Notes: generated by a model from the sequence alone, not told the origin. A stretch of 64,000 nt of DNA from Spirometra erinaceieuropaei (GCA_902702965.1 CACRXP010000641.1:255573-319572); one strand, 5' to 3'; positions 12,601 to 27,600 are shown, counted from the stretch's first letter. A program made the numbers and translations.

Positions 12601-15600
12601 ATGCCTATTTAAGACGGTTTTCATTAGTTATTTTTAAGTTGAATAGTATCCTGGCTGCATTACAAGCCCCCGTCATATCACCTAGATAGACCAGCGCATC
12701 CCAGTCTCTATTTAACCGTTCATATTCCTGGTCAGAGGCGACATGTCAGGAATTAATTTGGAATTGGTGAAGCCATTTCTTCTTTGTCTTTTAGACATTT
12801 AACTAAACAACAAATAGGTTTGGCATACTTTGTCGACCACTTCAGGTTGACTGTTGATTTATAAAATTGCTAAGTCCCGCAGACACTGTCCGTGGAGGTC
12901 AATATCTTTCTATCGTATGTTAAACAAGGTATTTTCCGCAAGTATGGACCAAAAGTGTCACTACGAAACAAACTTAGGAAATAGTGGGCAAATTCGCTTT
13001 TCTCATCAAGAGCGTGGTTTATGGATGTTTACAGTTAGTCAGAAAACTTGTCCATTTTACAGCAAACTGCTTTGTTATCGGTGGATTCACAGTGGAGAAC
13101 TTGAGAAGGTTTGGCAGCGTTTGATGAAACAATATTTTTATTCCCCTAACTGTTGGAATCCGCACTCTAATCCAACATCAGAGAAAATAAGACAGAAGAC
13201 TAATGGACCTGCCTGAGGTGCACTATCTACGAGATGGATTTATTAATCAATCACATTCATATTCATGTTAGGAGCTACCTGATTCATCGAGCATGAACGA
13301 TATAATAGGCCTCCAGCAGAGGCCAGTTACCCTATCTCTTCATCGCTGATATTCATTGGCTGCATCACTACTTTTTGATGTTGTTTGCCTGTGCCCCCCC
13401 CCTTTCCGCAACCCGAGTTCTCAGCTTAGCCTAGTGTTATGCCATGTAGCTTATGATATTAGGTGTCTACAGTTTTATAAGCGTGTGCTATGCCAGTATT
13501 AGCAAATCATGATAATTGCAGCCTGGTATGCGCTAGCATTTCCCTGATACCTGGTTCCCTGTCGGTAGATGTGCTTGCGCTCCCGCTGGGCATACAGGTG
13601 GTGGGCATGGCTGCACACTCATCGTCATCGTCCTGACCCCTGTTAGGGCGTTGTTGTTGATTTTGTTGTCGAAAAATGCTGACTATTTGCTGTGTGAACA
13701 AGGGGGTATGGTGGAACGCCAAGGTGCCGCTCCAGCCGTGCCAGTCATCCGTGTCCTCCCCCCCTCTCCGGTTTTCTTGACTCTGTCTTGCCCCTGGGTC
13801 CAGATGGGGAGTGGGTAACAGAGATTGTGGTAGATTCTGCCACTTCCTCTATGCATACATAGGCTCGCCCGTAGAACCTCTATTTCCACTTTTCCCGTAA
13901 GATGGGCACCTTTGATTGGTCGTGATTGTTGGGGTCCTTCACCCGATCATTGCCACCTGAGTGAGTGTTGAGACACAGACATAACGGTCTAACGCATCTG
14001 CATTTCAGGCAGCTTAACTCGTTACCTTTGAAAATCATTACCTGCCTTCTTTCCAAATACTGTCCAAAGGCTTCATGTCTCAGCACGCAATAATCTTTTA
14101 ATCAGGCGAGAACACCAGTGAGCAGTATCCGATTGTTTTTTTCCTTTCCGTCGTGGATTATGTCTCCGAAATGAAGTCGTATGGGTGTCATGTGAACATG
14201 AATACCTGATTTCACCTGATGAGGACGACATTTGCGTCCTCGTAGTAAGCCTAAAATCATAGTCGGTGTTGTGGGACGAACAGTGATTCCAGCCGGTCCA
14301 GGACCGCCTCGACTACGAGGGCTTAAATTGCTAAACCCACCCGTATTTATTTCACATCCTCGTTGATGGTCCGATTGACAGTGAAGTATGTCTTCTTAGA
14401 CAGGGCTTAATAAGTTCGATTACCTGGCCTAGACTTAGACTATATTTTTGCACCAAAGACGATTGGATGTTCGCGGCTGATAATCCTGGGAAAATAAATT
14501 GGGAAAGACGGGGCATCAAAAGATGCAATGGTCGTGTTTAGGAGCAGAAGAGCCATCCTGTCAAAACGTGAGCTACAGGATCGACAGTGTTGTCTGCGTT
14601 AGCGGTCAAGAAGTTGACGCGCAAAAATAGTCACTTTGTGCTTTTGCAAGTCAAGATGTTTTTGAGAAAAATGGTGGACCGCGTGAGAGGTTCATTTTTG
14701 AGAAGTTTTAGAAGACCATTTTTTGGGTGAAGTTAGCCTTAGCGGCGATAAATCCTGCCTAAAGCATATGTTGCTAGCAGTATCGCTTTAATTGCGCGTC
14801 ATAGCTTTTGCGTTATTGCCTTAGCGTGGAAATGGAACTGAAGACTCTTCAGTCAGTTCAAGGTCTTCCCAAATATCTAGTTTTGTATAGTACGACGTTG
14901 GATACCGACGTGATTTTCATCCTTGAATTCCATAACTACATGGCTCTGGGTCATGAAAAATACGCTGCACTGTCTGTGAATTATGAGACCATTCATTTCA
15001 CCGGTCGATACTTTCTGACTAACGGTTGACTGCATTGATAATCCGTGATGACAGTAATGGTAGTAACCCTGTTGAATCAGGCTTCGCGACGTAACACCTG
15101 CATTCTTCCTCCGCCAATGACACTGACTGCATTTTGTGAACTACGGAATCATGACTCAAGCAACTTGTGGCATGCGCGATTTCGATTTCTTGCGAGAACT
15201 TAAGTCTCGTCAAACTTGACGGTGTGGCCGGGTCCTGTTGAATATGTCGCGATCTAGCACTTAGCGCCATACCTCCTCATTGTTGATGCATGTTGAGCCG
15301 TGGCCGTTCGGCGTTATTTCTCAGTTTCTCCAATGTAGTTGCTTTGTCGACAATTGCACCATATCCAGTGAGCGAACCCAGACGTCCCTTGCCATGGTAA
15401 TGGGTTTCTCGTCTTTATGGCCTAGCGCGTGACGGTGCCACTCCGTCTCTGAATATACTAAGAAAGCGGCGGACGTTTTTCACGCACAAATAGCTCCCGG
15501 CAAAATTTGGGGCCCCGCTTACGCATGCACTGGCTGATGAATTTGCAGGGGCACCAAACACCAGTCCAGGATATATTAGATCTCCAGTCTTGTCTTCCTC

Positions 15601-18600
15601 TCGCTTCTATATTCTATCACGCAGTTCTACCTGGGCAAATTAATTGGAAACTCCGGGAAAGGCGAGGGCAAATAACAGTTCTGGTGACGGCAAGACAAAT
15701 CTTTGAGTAATTGTCCTGCCACGGATCAACACGCGTGACGCAGATCATGATCAGTATTGACTCAAGTACGGAATAAAATGCATTCGTCGCATCAACCACA
15801 ACATCGGGCATGTGGTTGGCTGATAACCCTTCCTGCAAACACTGCGTCCCCCCGACTCTCAGCTACCTCTCTCTGAGACTCTCTCTAATGATGGATTCGA
15901 GGTTGAATTGAAAACGTCTGACCAACAAATCTCTCGTTCCTATTATTCTCCTTCTTAACCCTTTTAGATCTCACCATTTTGCTTCAATCGACGATTTGTA
16001 CATTCTTCAACGATATCCCGTAAATACACGCCTCTTGGGAATGTCCACTGTTTGATCGTGGAGGTAATCCAACAAACACGATAACTCATAAATTCAAATA
16101 GTACACGCACGCCTGTCATTCCACGCTCTCACATGGCGGAATAAATCTGCAAACCCTGAAAGCGTCCGTTTATCCTAACATTAGTCCACTTCGTTGGGAT
16201 CACTCCTGAATGCTTCGCTTGTTTGCTCGGGATTAGGCCGCGTCTTCCACTTATGCTTATCATTTCTGACAGTTGCTATAATTTAATTACGGTGAATTTC
16301 TCTCCGGGAATGGTAAATTATGTAATTCCGTTGCGGTTTATCTTCTTTAGCAGGTGTCATCTTGTTTTTGGCGATACGATCTCAGGCCTGATCGTCTGCC
16401 CTGGATTCCCTTTGAAATCCCGGCCGCAGTTTAACCATTTTCTACATGAACACGTCCTGTGGTCTTAAGAGTCATCCTGTCAACGATCACTTAGTGGTCT
16501 TATAGGATGAAGCCTATTATTTTCAAAATTGTTGATCCTAATTGTTGCTTGACCGTGACATCAAATGTAAGTTTTTCAAAGAAAGTTAGAAGGAAAATGC
16601 GCAAAATTGTTCTAGCATGAATCGAAATGCTGCGCGCTGAAAATGGAATCAAATAAAGTCCTAAGTTGCTCTCCGGTATGCTGACTTCTGGTAATGCACA
16701 ATGACGGGCTGCGTAATGACCACATCGAACCGATCGAATCGTTTGAGACTGGAGGATGTTTTAGTCATTTTGGCAAAAGACCACTTTGTCTTGGCGCGTT
16801 TTAGAAACACCTGGGTCACGTTTGCCACAGTTAGTCGGACCAAACTGGATGACGTCTCCAAAATGAACCCTAAGTCTGAAGAGAAAGTTTACTGTTTACT
16901 GTGAGGGCCTGCTATGTCGGCAGTCAAGAAACACGTGCGATAAATAATGCCCGAATTATTATCTGTCAAATAAATTCTCCCATTACTTTAAATGCATCAA
17001 CCGGATGGTCTCTTTAATTTGTTAAGCATATGTTATTGGGAATTCTTGACAACATCCTAAACGAAATGTTGCATTTTTTTCCATTTTCCTGTCCAAAGGA
17101 TCGGATACTCCATTCCTATGTTTATTGGTCTCGTCATAATTTTTGGCTCAACGATAAGTAAGTCCGCTCGTTTCCTTAACACGACTTCTGTTTGTGGAGT
17201 ACTTTTGTGTTTTTATCTCAGCTATAAGGTGCTCCTTTTCAGCGTTTGCCTTTGCCGAGAGCTACTTTCTCCTTCTACTGGCTCGGTCAATACAAGGCTT
17301 GGGTTCTGCCTTTTCCACTGTCTCCGGTAAGTCTGTGTAAACATTTAGCATTCTGGTAATGCGTTTTATGAGGTTTTTGAGTGATCTGCAATTTAAAGGC
17401 TTGCAAATATCTGAGAGTAGTCATGTAGCATTTACCTACACGATTGCCATATTTGGGAACTAACGTCTATTATTGTAAATCCTTGTAAATCCGCTTGCTC
17501 GGTTAAATGCTTCTTTAGTCCACATTTGCAATGAAAGATGTCGATGTAATTGATATTTCATGATCACTGATGTCTACTGTCGTGGGATGCGATATAGCGG
17601 CCAGGGTAATATTTGGGTCAGATCCCTGTTTGCAGTTCCATCAGCAATCGCGTCAGCCGACAGCATTTCAACCATCTGTCTTTGGCAGCCATGTAAAATC
17701 AAAATTATGACAGTTGTTACAGTACCGCACTTAATAGGCTGGACCTAAGATCGAATTTGCCCCCAATGCCATTTCATTAAACTACTAACGCGGTAGACGC
17801 TAAAGCTGTTCTGATGAGGCACTAGACGCCCAGAGTATTGAAAAACAAATATATTGACCCACTCGACACAAACAGGATCTTTAATCGCAAAAGCTCGATT
17901 TTTTCCCAAGATATTTCGTTAAATATGAGTTAAATGAAGCATTGGCAAGCCACGCTTTTTCGTCTTAAGAGTCACTTTGCAAAAAAGACTTTAATTGCGA
18001 GTATGAAAGCGAAGATAGATTATAAGACCCGATATGCGTCTCAACGTTTTTAGCGCGATTACGCTACCGGCGAAGCATCATATAAGATGCTATCCTTTTC
18101 GTTCATATTGCAAGAGGACTTCTTACTTATTAAAAGGCTTAGCATATTGGCAACCAGTGGAAAATAAATCGAAAAGGTCAGTGTAATAGCATTTTGTGGA
18201 CAGTATCAAGGGACACATCGCTAACGTCCCAATTCTCAGTCAAAATCCTGTTTTTAAAAGGTTGTCTGACGTCTGTGCGAAAGATTCATTTTGCATAAAT
18301 GCTCATATGACTGAAGGATTTTAAGGTGAGCGCGATTGACTGCGTATCAACCAGAAAGTCAGTTAGCTTCAAATTAATCGGCATGCTCAATTGTTCGCAA
18401 GTTCTTGGCCGCCCATGTTTGTTTGTGTTTAAGATTAAGTGCGCACGGGTATCCGCACAAGCTTGTCTGGTCAGAGTAAATAGTTGCGTTTCCACTCGCA
18501 CAAGAAGTCGGCGATTTAATGTACTTTTTCCAGTATCCACAAGGCAAAAAATTGCGGATTCTGTGGTGAGACTTCTCCGTTAGACGGCATTTCATGTCGC

Positions 18601-21600
18601 ATGACTTTTTGCCGAGGTCAAGGCTCGGTATCAACCCTTCTGGGTCTGTCAAGTAATGTTCGCTTATAAATAAAGGGAGTCTTCCTGCATTTTAGACGCA
18701 TCGTTGTCATCTTTCGTGGAATATGCATAATCCGCTATAAACTTCAATTTTGTCCGTCCGAATTACAGTTGCAGATGCACATTGACGACATGTCTGAACA
18801 ACATGCACGATGATATGTAAGCCTTGATGGCACAATTTAAGATACATGCAACCCCTTTTCACACTCGAACACCTATTGTTTTAAGCACATGGATACTAAA
18901 AATTAATTAATTCAGAATTATTGTTTTTGGTTAGCTCACGTTAATTGCGCAAATATCAGAAGCGCACGTTATTCTGTAGGTATGGGTACGGTGGCCACAT
19001 TCTACAAGGATCCGGAGGAACGATCACGGGCCTTTGGATGTGCACTCACTGCGCTCGCCCTTGGACTATTAGGTAATGGTCGTCCGCAGGTCATATTCCT
19101 GATTTTCAACATTATTCTTTATGCATGTTTTTATACTGATGTGTTAACACATCTAATATTAACTGAAATTGTGTAATGTGTTTTTGACTGGAAAAGCGTA
19201 CGTAAATATGGTGGTAATATTGATCACCGCGCATCATGGTAACAAGATATTTCAGGTTTTTAGGAAAACGATTTTTAAACGAACTTTCTTTCTGACATCC
19301 AAAAAACTATACTTCGTAGAAAAGGACTATTTCAGCGGTATGCATATTTTCGCATTTGTGCTAGGCGCCCATATACATTTTTGTCTACCTCACAAAGATA
19401 TGCATGTAAATGCTCATTCTTTAACACACTTGAAAGGAAATTACATTCTTTGTTAATTTTATGCTTAAAGAAAGGCTATAGTTTGTTTTAAAAACCTTTA
19501 TGATTCCCGAATAATTTTGAACCCGACATGTTTTCAAGCTTGAATAGAGAATTTTTACACCAAGAGCTGCATATTTTCCGTGTACGGAAAATCATACATT
19601 GTATATGCTTGTAAAGGAGGACAATATATGTTTTACAAAGTTTAACAGTGAATGTAAACTGTACTGCAGAGACATGATGTTTTGTGAACGGGCAATTTAA
19701 GGTTTTCTTTGTCATAATTAGAAACTATTAAACCCGAACTATGCACTTCTTTAAAATAAAAAATTTGAAGGAGACGTATGTTCCTCTCAAATGTGAAGAA
19801 GGATGGATATTTGTATGCATGTTTTCTATGAGACTTGGCTCGCGACGTAATACGAAAACGCCTCGAAGAAAAGAACGACAAAACTACAGGACCCCTTAAG
19901 ATCCAGCAAATAATGCAGCTCTTTGCCTTCCACCAGATAACCTTTTTCAACTTCGATGGCAGATCATTCGAACAAATCAAAGTTACACCCATGGGTTCCC
20001 CAATATCCAACTTAGTTGGAAAATTGGTCCTACAAGGGCTAGAAAATGTTACTATCAGCCACTACAAACTTGCGTTTTGGTGCCGAGGCGTGGACGATAC
20101 ATTCGTCATTAGTGAAAAGGACAGGCTCTCGGGTTTTCAAAACCTGCTTAACAACAACTCCCCCGACACTCAGTTTGCAAGAGAAGACGAGAAGACCGAG
20201 AAACTACCCTTCCTTGACGTGCTCGTCACGCGCATACCCGATGGTAAACTCAGCAATGCAGTGTACTGAAAGGCGACCAATACAGTTCAGGTCCTCAGCT
20301 ATCATAGCAACCATACATTGGTGCACGAACGGGACTGTGTGACGACACTTTTCGACCCGGTAAAAACGCATTGTAGCGGGCCCGAAGGAAGGATGCAAGA
20401 ATGGCGGCATCTCAGGGACCAAGTTACAAAAACCGGCCACCCAAATAGTTTCATCAGCAGCTGCATACGCACGCACCCACGAAGGACAAACGGGAGTGAC
20501 ACCAATAATTTTGCACTTCCTAACCTAAATTTACAATGTGTCCGAGGCTACAGAATGCATTGCGTCAGAGTTAGGCGTGGGCATCGCATATCATCCGGCG
20601 GCTACTATGTGTAGCAGGTTCATGAAAATTAAGGATCGGCTGGACGCAGTTGAGCAGTCAGGCGTAGTCTATCAAATCCCGTGACATAACTGCCCTTGCC
20701 ATTACACAGGACAAACAAGACAACGACTCAGTTCACGAATATCTGAAAACAAACGGGCCGTTCGGATAGTCGACTTACTATTTCAAGTCACCACTTACAC
20801 GCTGCAGGAAGGCCCTGAGTTCGACTTCGCCAACACGCGGATATTGACGCGAGCCGGCAACAAGACGGGGCGAGAACTGTTGGAGGAGTGGGTGTCGGAC
20901 ACCAACCCTATCAATAGACACAATGATTTGCCTGGTTGTTATCACGTACTCTCCCCACCCAACCAGGTGGCGCAGCTCACATCGCCCCGAAGTACAGACG
21001 ATGTCCCCAAGCCGGGGCCCATCGTGGGCCAGGCTGCACAAGCCACATCTAGCCACGGACGTAGTGCATCCGTCTTCACTACACAACGATATAAATATTC
21101 ACACGTTGCTGCACTCTAGCAATCTCTGATGATGAACTCCATTTGGGGTTCCAAAGCTAAGGCCAATAAATCTACCGTTCCAATAATCGTGCCTTCGTCT
21201 TCTATTAAACAAAAACCTGGGATGCGGAAATTGTCTCCCACTCTATGCGATATATTCTTATTTAGATGGGCATCGGATATTAATGAGAAAAATTCATACG
21301 GCTGAAATAGTCATTTAATACACAGTGGGCTTTTTGCAAGAGCTCAAAAAGAGGTTGCTTCAAAAATCGTCATTCTGAAGTAAATGATATATCTTGGGAT
21401 CATGCTATGTGGTGATTAATTTCACTATCGAACTTATGTGACCTTTCCCAATGAAAGACACTTTGCAGAATTTCGGTTGATATTTTGTGATCCTGCACAC
21501 AATTGTGTTTGACAAAGAACGCAAGTGCACATAGCAAAAGGTTGCATTCTGTATAAACCTGGTCCGCTATATAATGAAAAAGGTGGATAAAGCAAAATAT

Positions 21601-24600
21601 GGAAATAACAAAATGTTTTGCTGTAAAATCAACTTAAAATCCCGTTTAAAATGGCAAATATTCGCACATCGACCACGAACCGAAAGTCTATTACATTGCT
21701 AAGAGAACTCCTTTGCAATGACTCAGACAAAATAAAGTATCAAAGACTGGTCAGCAAAAAAGCATTTCGTAAGGCCATAAAACATGCTATGTCCTGTTTT
21801 ACCAATAAATTGTTTACTAAGGAAAGGGGTAAGATTGTTGCTCATTTCCCCCATATTTAAATGGCAGACCCTACGCGTCGTCGGCTATTATTCTGGCAAA
21901 TAATTGCAAGAAGAATTATGTTCGGCATTTGCCATTTAGTAAGTTGCAAGTTACATAAAGAATAAAAATGTCCTAACCAATTGAGCTAAGACCAATCCAA
22001 CAGAGGTGCAAGGAAGACAAACAATATGCGAAACTAGGTTTTGCGTTATCCTGAAAAGTTCGCATAGTGCCAGTCTACATATCGAGATCATCTGACGACC
22101 GACAGCACAGCATACATAACTAGAAGCTGACTGGTTTGAAGGGTCCACAAAAGTGCAGGAAGTCTTCGATTTGCTTGCATTTGACAACTTACTCACTAAC
22201 CCATTCATGTATTTTTAGTCGGACCAACCTATGCCGGCATTGTCTACCACCTCTTCAACAAATCGGCACCTTTCCTCATTTTGTCGGCCCTGACAGCAAT
22301 GTGTGGTGGTAAGATGGCGGTTTTTATGTTTATGCTTATTCTTTGTTGCAAGTTGAGTCAACGCATCACTAAACACAAACGGACACACACCATATTGTCC
22401 GAATTTAGTCGTTCCCCGTCGTTATTTAGTGACGAGCATCAATTTATCCTGACTGCACAAAAAGGCTAGGTTTGGCCCTGACGTCACATCTGATTGATAA
22501 CAAATAGGACGCCTCCTATCAAAATGTCAGCAGGTGGGATTCCGTTGACTCTACGCTTACTTCGTGTTAGTGCCTTTCATACTATTTTAATTCGGCGATT
22601 GACTGTGTCTTGGGGGAGTACTCATATGCCAGTCTCGGTTACATCAGGTGTCAGTTCAAACGCGCTTACCTGAGCTTCCCTGCTTGCTCCCTTTTTGTTA
22701 TCTTAATCCAGAGCTTGGCTAGGTTGGGTTACTAATGGCATTGTTTGGACAGAATGAAACTCCGTTGGTTTTACTGCAGTGGCAACTTCCTTCGAATTAG
22801 CACGCGGTTTCCTTCATGGCCATCCATTCCTGACTGTGTTTTCCTTATCATTTTAGTCCAGCAAGCGGCTGGGTCGCCGTGAGAGTAATCACATGTCGTC
22901 TTTGGTTACACCAAACATTGGTTCACATACATTTCTCTGCGAGTGTTTCGAACCCTACTTGCGCTCACTTTTCCTTCCTAGTCCACTCAGATATGTTAAC
23001 AACAACTGTTTAAGGAAGCGTACCACATAGCATCAATCAAATGAGACTATAGGACCAAACCTCGCCTACGAAAGAATTGACAAGGGGTGGCGAATAACAA
23101 AAGAGGGGCTTCAGTAGTGTCAACATCTGATGTTAAAAGTCTGTCGATCGTACCGCACTGCCTGAGCTGAAGATTCTTGGGCCAAATGCCAGGCAGAAAT
23201 GCCTACTTTCATTGAACAGTAAACAGCACAGTGCTCACTATTCTTCTGTCGATGATAACGGACAATATTCCTATGATAAAGCCATTTTTGCGTTCAAAGA
23301 ATTAACTTGGCTTGTTACTCTTATTTATTGGCGTCTCAAGTTTCATCAACCTTTAGTGATGACCGTGTTGGGAAAACGGCCGTTGGGATTTTGGTTTTCT
23401 TTGACAACGAAATACTCTTGAGGTGTTTGTTTATTGGATCCTTGATGAATTCGCGAAGCGTGGTCTTTTAAGAAGAATTTTAGTCTACGTGTCCTGCAAA
23501 ACGTCTTCATGCTAAGCTTGTTTTTTACACTTGCAAAGTTTCCGTCAGAACTGAAAACCGACTGGTTTGTGCTAATAGTGAAACAAACGTTTTCTTACTG
23601 CCTTGGATGAGCGGAGTCTGAATGACAAATAACCTGATTTACACTTCCGGATAGCGAAAACGATGAAAACAATAGATAAGTGCAAGATTTTAAGTCAAAC
23701 GCTGATTACCTTGAAACGACAGACAAAGAATGCTTTATGCAGTAGTGACTCATTGCCGTTTGCTTAAAAACCAGTCTTGCAGATTATCGTATTCAAGCCG
23801 AAGTTTCTACCGGAGGAGGAAAAAGGGACCTCGCTTTGTCGTCTTCTGATGGATCCATATATCCTCGTGGGAGCAGGTTCTGTTACCATTGGTGTTTTCT
23901 TGTTGTTTTAAACAAAACTGTTTATGTATACCAGGTCATATCATTTAAATGTCAGTTAACCGTCTGCCCTCCCTCGTCTAGCATCAAAATATATTATTAA
24001 ATAAATAACCTGTGCACAGTTTAAAACTTTATGCAGAAAAATGTGCCACACTTCCATTTCGTCCTACAGTGAGCGCAAATAATGTGTTTCTTCTGACTAC
24101 ATTATCATACCCCTAGATTTCCAACGATCGAACGCTTCGACAGTCCACCCAAATAAAGCAGTTGATCTGGTGACTAGTAATTAGACTCCATTGAATAAAA
24201 TTTGTAGTTCATGTATTCCTTCAACGACCCATGAATAAGCCTACCCTCCATACGCCCATCCATTCAACGTATTTGCAAAGCCGTCTAGAATTCTGGAAAC
24301 TGCAACGAGTGATAATGGGTCATAGCAACTTGGCTTAATGCTTATATTCCATAAAACTGGATAAAAGCATCCGGAAATATTAGTTTTTTTTCGTTATTTC
24401 AGAATTTCCCCTCAAACCCTGCGTGGTGTACACCTTGAAAAGGTATATGTACAGTGGGTGTGTTAATTTATGAAATGTCAAGTGAAATTCCGAAATGCGT
24501 TTCTTTTCCGAAAAGATTAATTAAGTAGTGTTGTGAAACTAATCATCTTGCAGTAAAAGTAAATAATAATTCAGTTATCACGGAATGGCGGCTTTCGAAC

Positions 24601-27600
24601 GAACTTCCTTTCGGCTGCATGCAAGAAGCACACTCTGAAAAGAATGACTTCGTATGGTACATGAAAATTTCTCATTAATTTTCGATGTCCCTAAAAGTCC
24701 AGTTACATTTCTTGGAAACCATATATAAGATTATGTATTCTTTCGCTCATTCTGTAGAACTTTACGTCTTCTTCCACGATTATGCCCGAAGAAAGCGTAT
24801 TATTCGGTTATCAGTAATTTTTCAATTTCCGAATAATTGTGGACCTGCTCTGCCGTTACACTTGGATTCAGGACTTCTAAACCCCAAGTCGCATATTTTC
24901 CGCGTACGGAAAACCGCACATTCCTCTACGGCATTAAGAGGAGACCATATAGCGTTTATGAAATGTAGCACTGAATTTGATCAATATTGTTAACTATACA
25001 ACCCGCACTGTTAAATACAGAGACTTGACAGTTTACGAAAGACCATTTAACAGTATTTAAAAGTCTCACAAGCGGAAACTTTTTTAAAGCCGATTTATGT
25101 TTCTCCTTCGGGCATAAATTTGGAAGAAGTGGTATTTTGCTACTGAATGAGCAAGACAATGAATATCGTAATGCATTTTTTCAAACAAATATAAGTGAAC
25201 TTTTAGAGGCATCGACAATTAGTGAAAAAAACTTATGCAAAATATGCAGTCATTTTTTACAGAGTTCACTTCTTACATGCAGTCCAAAGGAAGTTCGTTC
25301 GAAAGCCGTCATCCTGAGATAACCGAATTATTATAGAATTATGCTGCAAGGTGATTAGTTTTACAACACTACTTAAATTATTTTTTTCGAACTGAAAACG
25401 CATTTCGGAATTTCAGTTGACATTTTATGTGTTAGCCCACCTACTTTATATATCTATGGGTATAAGCGAAAAACATTTGTTTGGGGAATAGGGGGTCACA
25501 GAGAGACAACAACCTACCAGGCCGAAATCGCTGTAATCGCAGAAGAGAAACGATAAGATCGGGGTGGTAAGTTGGTACAGAACTGTTTCGGGTTTATCTG
25601 GCCTTCATTCAGTCAAGCATAACCCTGACCGCCAGCTGAGCGCGCGGATCAAACATGCGCCCATACGCCTGATGCATTCGATCCACCACAAGTGGCCAAC
25701 CGCTGGATCCTACGTACTTCATCGAAGCGAAGGCCATCAGCCCCTCGCCAACTGCCAATGTGCTGTCGCTGCTTAACGATGTTTCTTCACTTGGGAATGC
25801 GCGCATACCTATCCATAGGCTTCTCGAAGTGAAAAGCTTCCAATGCGGGAAAGGGGCCAAAAATGGACACATACCCACTTTGCTGAAGTCAATCAAGCTA
25901 TGATAGCAGATGCGAAACGACTAAGGCTGTTTGCTCAGGAGGGCCAATGGGTCGGACACAAGGACACATAAATACATAAATAATTACCTGCATACAGCTT
26001 GCTCTGCCAATTTTGGTCTTCGACTCATTAGGCAGTCGTTCATTTTTACTAAAATTAGTTCGAATCCCTACATGATAATATCAGTAAATGCTTTACAAAG
26101 TAAACGGCGCAGCATTAACTTAGGAGCATGTGCTACATTAGAGAGCAGCGGACTTTTTATTTCGTGTGTTGTATCTTCCGATTTCCCATCTCCTTGTCGC
26201 CCTTCAATCCTCTCCTTTTCGCCTTTATGGACGATTACAAAAAGCTAACTGTCGCGGCAAAAATATAAACTTAATCGCGTGTTAAAGCAGGCTTGAAAAC
26301 ACTGTGAGGCAATCTGAATGATTATTTATAAGGGATTTTCTTGTCTTTGCAGGAGGTCTGACTTTTGGAACGTTTGGCATGGCCGTGCTGGAAGCCATGC
26401 TGCCCATGTGGATGAAGAAAAACATGAATTCAAACAGCTGGCAACAGGGAATTGTCTTCCTCGCATCGAGCCTCGCCTATCTTCTCACCACAAACGTCGT
26501 TAGTTGGCTTTTCCACAAAGTGGGTCACTGGTTAAAGGCCTTGTTGGGAATGATTCTCACCGGCCTTTGTCTCATTTGCGTAAGTCTACTGCATACACTT
26601 CAGTACGCACATGTCTTAATGTCTTACTTACCATTATTGCCTTCCGTATATGGTTAGGAAAAAGTTTATATCAAACTGTTCGCAACAGATCTTCTTTCTG
26701 ACCGTCAATCCATCTTTGTTATCAGTGCTTCTTCGGAAATAGCGTAAGTTAGCCAAAACTGTGGACGAAACATACGTAGACGGATTGAACTTAGCTTACG
26801 AGAGGCAGAAGTCAGAACTGCTTAGTAGGTAAAATCATGGAAGCTTTATAATCAAGTAAATGTGTCGTATGTTACAAGCTTCTGACTAACTACAGATAAA
26901 TAAACATGACGCTTTATAATAATCATAAACGCAGTCAGACTCTACGGAGGAAAATCAACCTAACATTCTCAATGAACGAAAATCCCGACCAGTGGGAGAT
27001 ATTTTAGCAAAAAAGCATAGTCTCCAAAGCATTGTAAGTCTGTTTATATTCGAAACATAAAAGCATGAACGGACAGCAAAACCAATGCAATTATTTGAGC
27101 ACTCGCAAATGCGTCTTTATTGAGAATGAGCCCGAAATCAATAGATTGTATGGAAGCTCGATGACGTTATGAACATTATGATAATGTTAGCTGAAGGCGT
27201 TTATGCTGTGGATGCAAAAATAAAGAAAACGTTTGCATCGACTTTGGCAATAACTGGTAATTAATCATAGAATACGGGGTTGCCAGATTACCAGTCATTA
27301 TATTAACGAGCGTTCATACGTACCAGACGGATAGCGGGATTAAAGTATACCTCTACTGTGGAGTGATATGAATAATAAAGGCCGTACAACAGAAAACCTA
27401 GTCTGAAATTAGAAATTCAAAAATTCCAGCAGGTAAAGCCGGTCATAAGTTCCACTTCATCCTTTCACTTGCGAACAGTATAAAGATGGGCAAAACGAGT
27501 ATTAAGGGTAGTCCATGATGGACACTTTTGAGCCATTCGGGAAGACTAAAAGCCACAGCTAACGCCGAAACTTACGCAATTGATGACATAATGCACTTTT

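Larger units (their letters stand above)
19833..21180 (+). mobile_element. Penelope-like element, second family (RT, GIY-YIG, 3' end)
   Basis: Read on the + strand it has, in order, RT motifs (19835-20500), a GIY-YIG motif (near 20670-20760: [24 protein letters not shown]), a conserved C-terminal block (20844-20960: [20 protein letters not shown]) and a hammerhead-like tail at 21126-21172. It differs from the other copies enough to be a separate family. In-frame stops make it inactive. It lies in intron 5, sense to vmat. Confidence 0.85.

Noticed and set aside
13507..14086. Three overlapping minus-strand frames in a GC-rich block, one with QQNQQQRPN and a DDDD run.
   Set aside because: No domain, no consistent splice signals and no repeat match. 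The openness fits base composition.
24685..24993. A 102-codon + strand frame inside a palindromic element that could be a transposase.
   Set aside because: The related element at 37669 has no equivalent frame, and no DDE or helix-turn-helix motif is visible.
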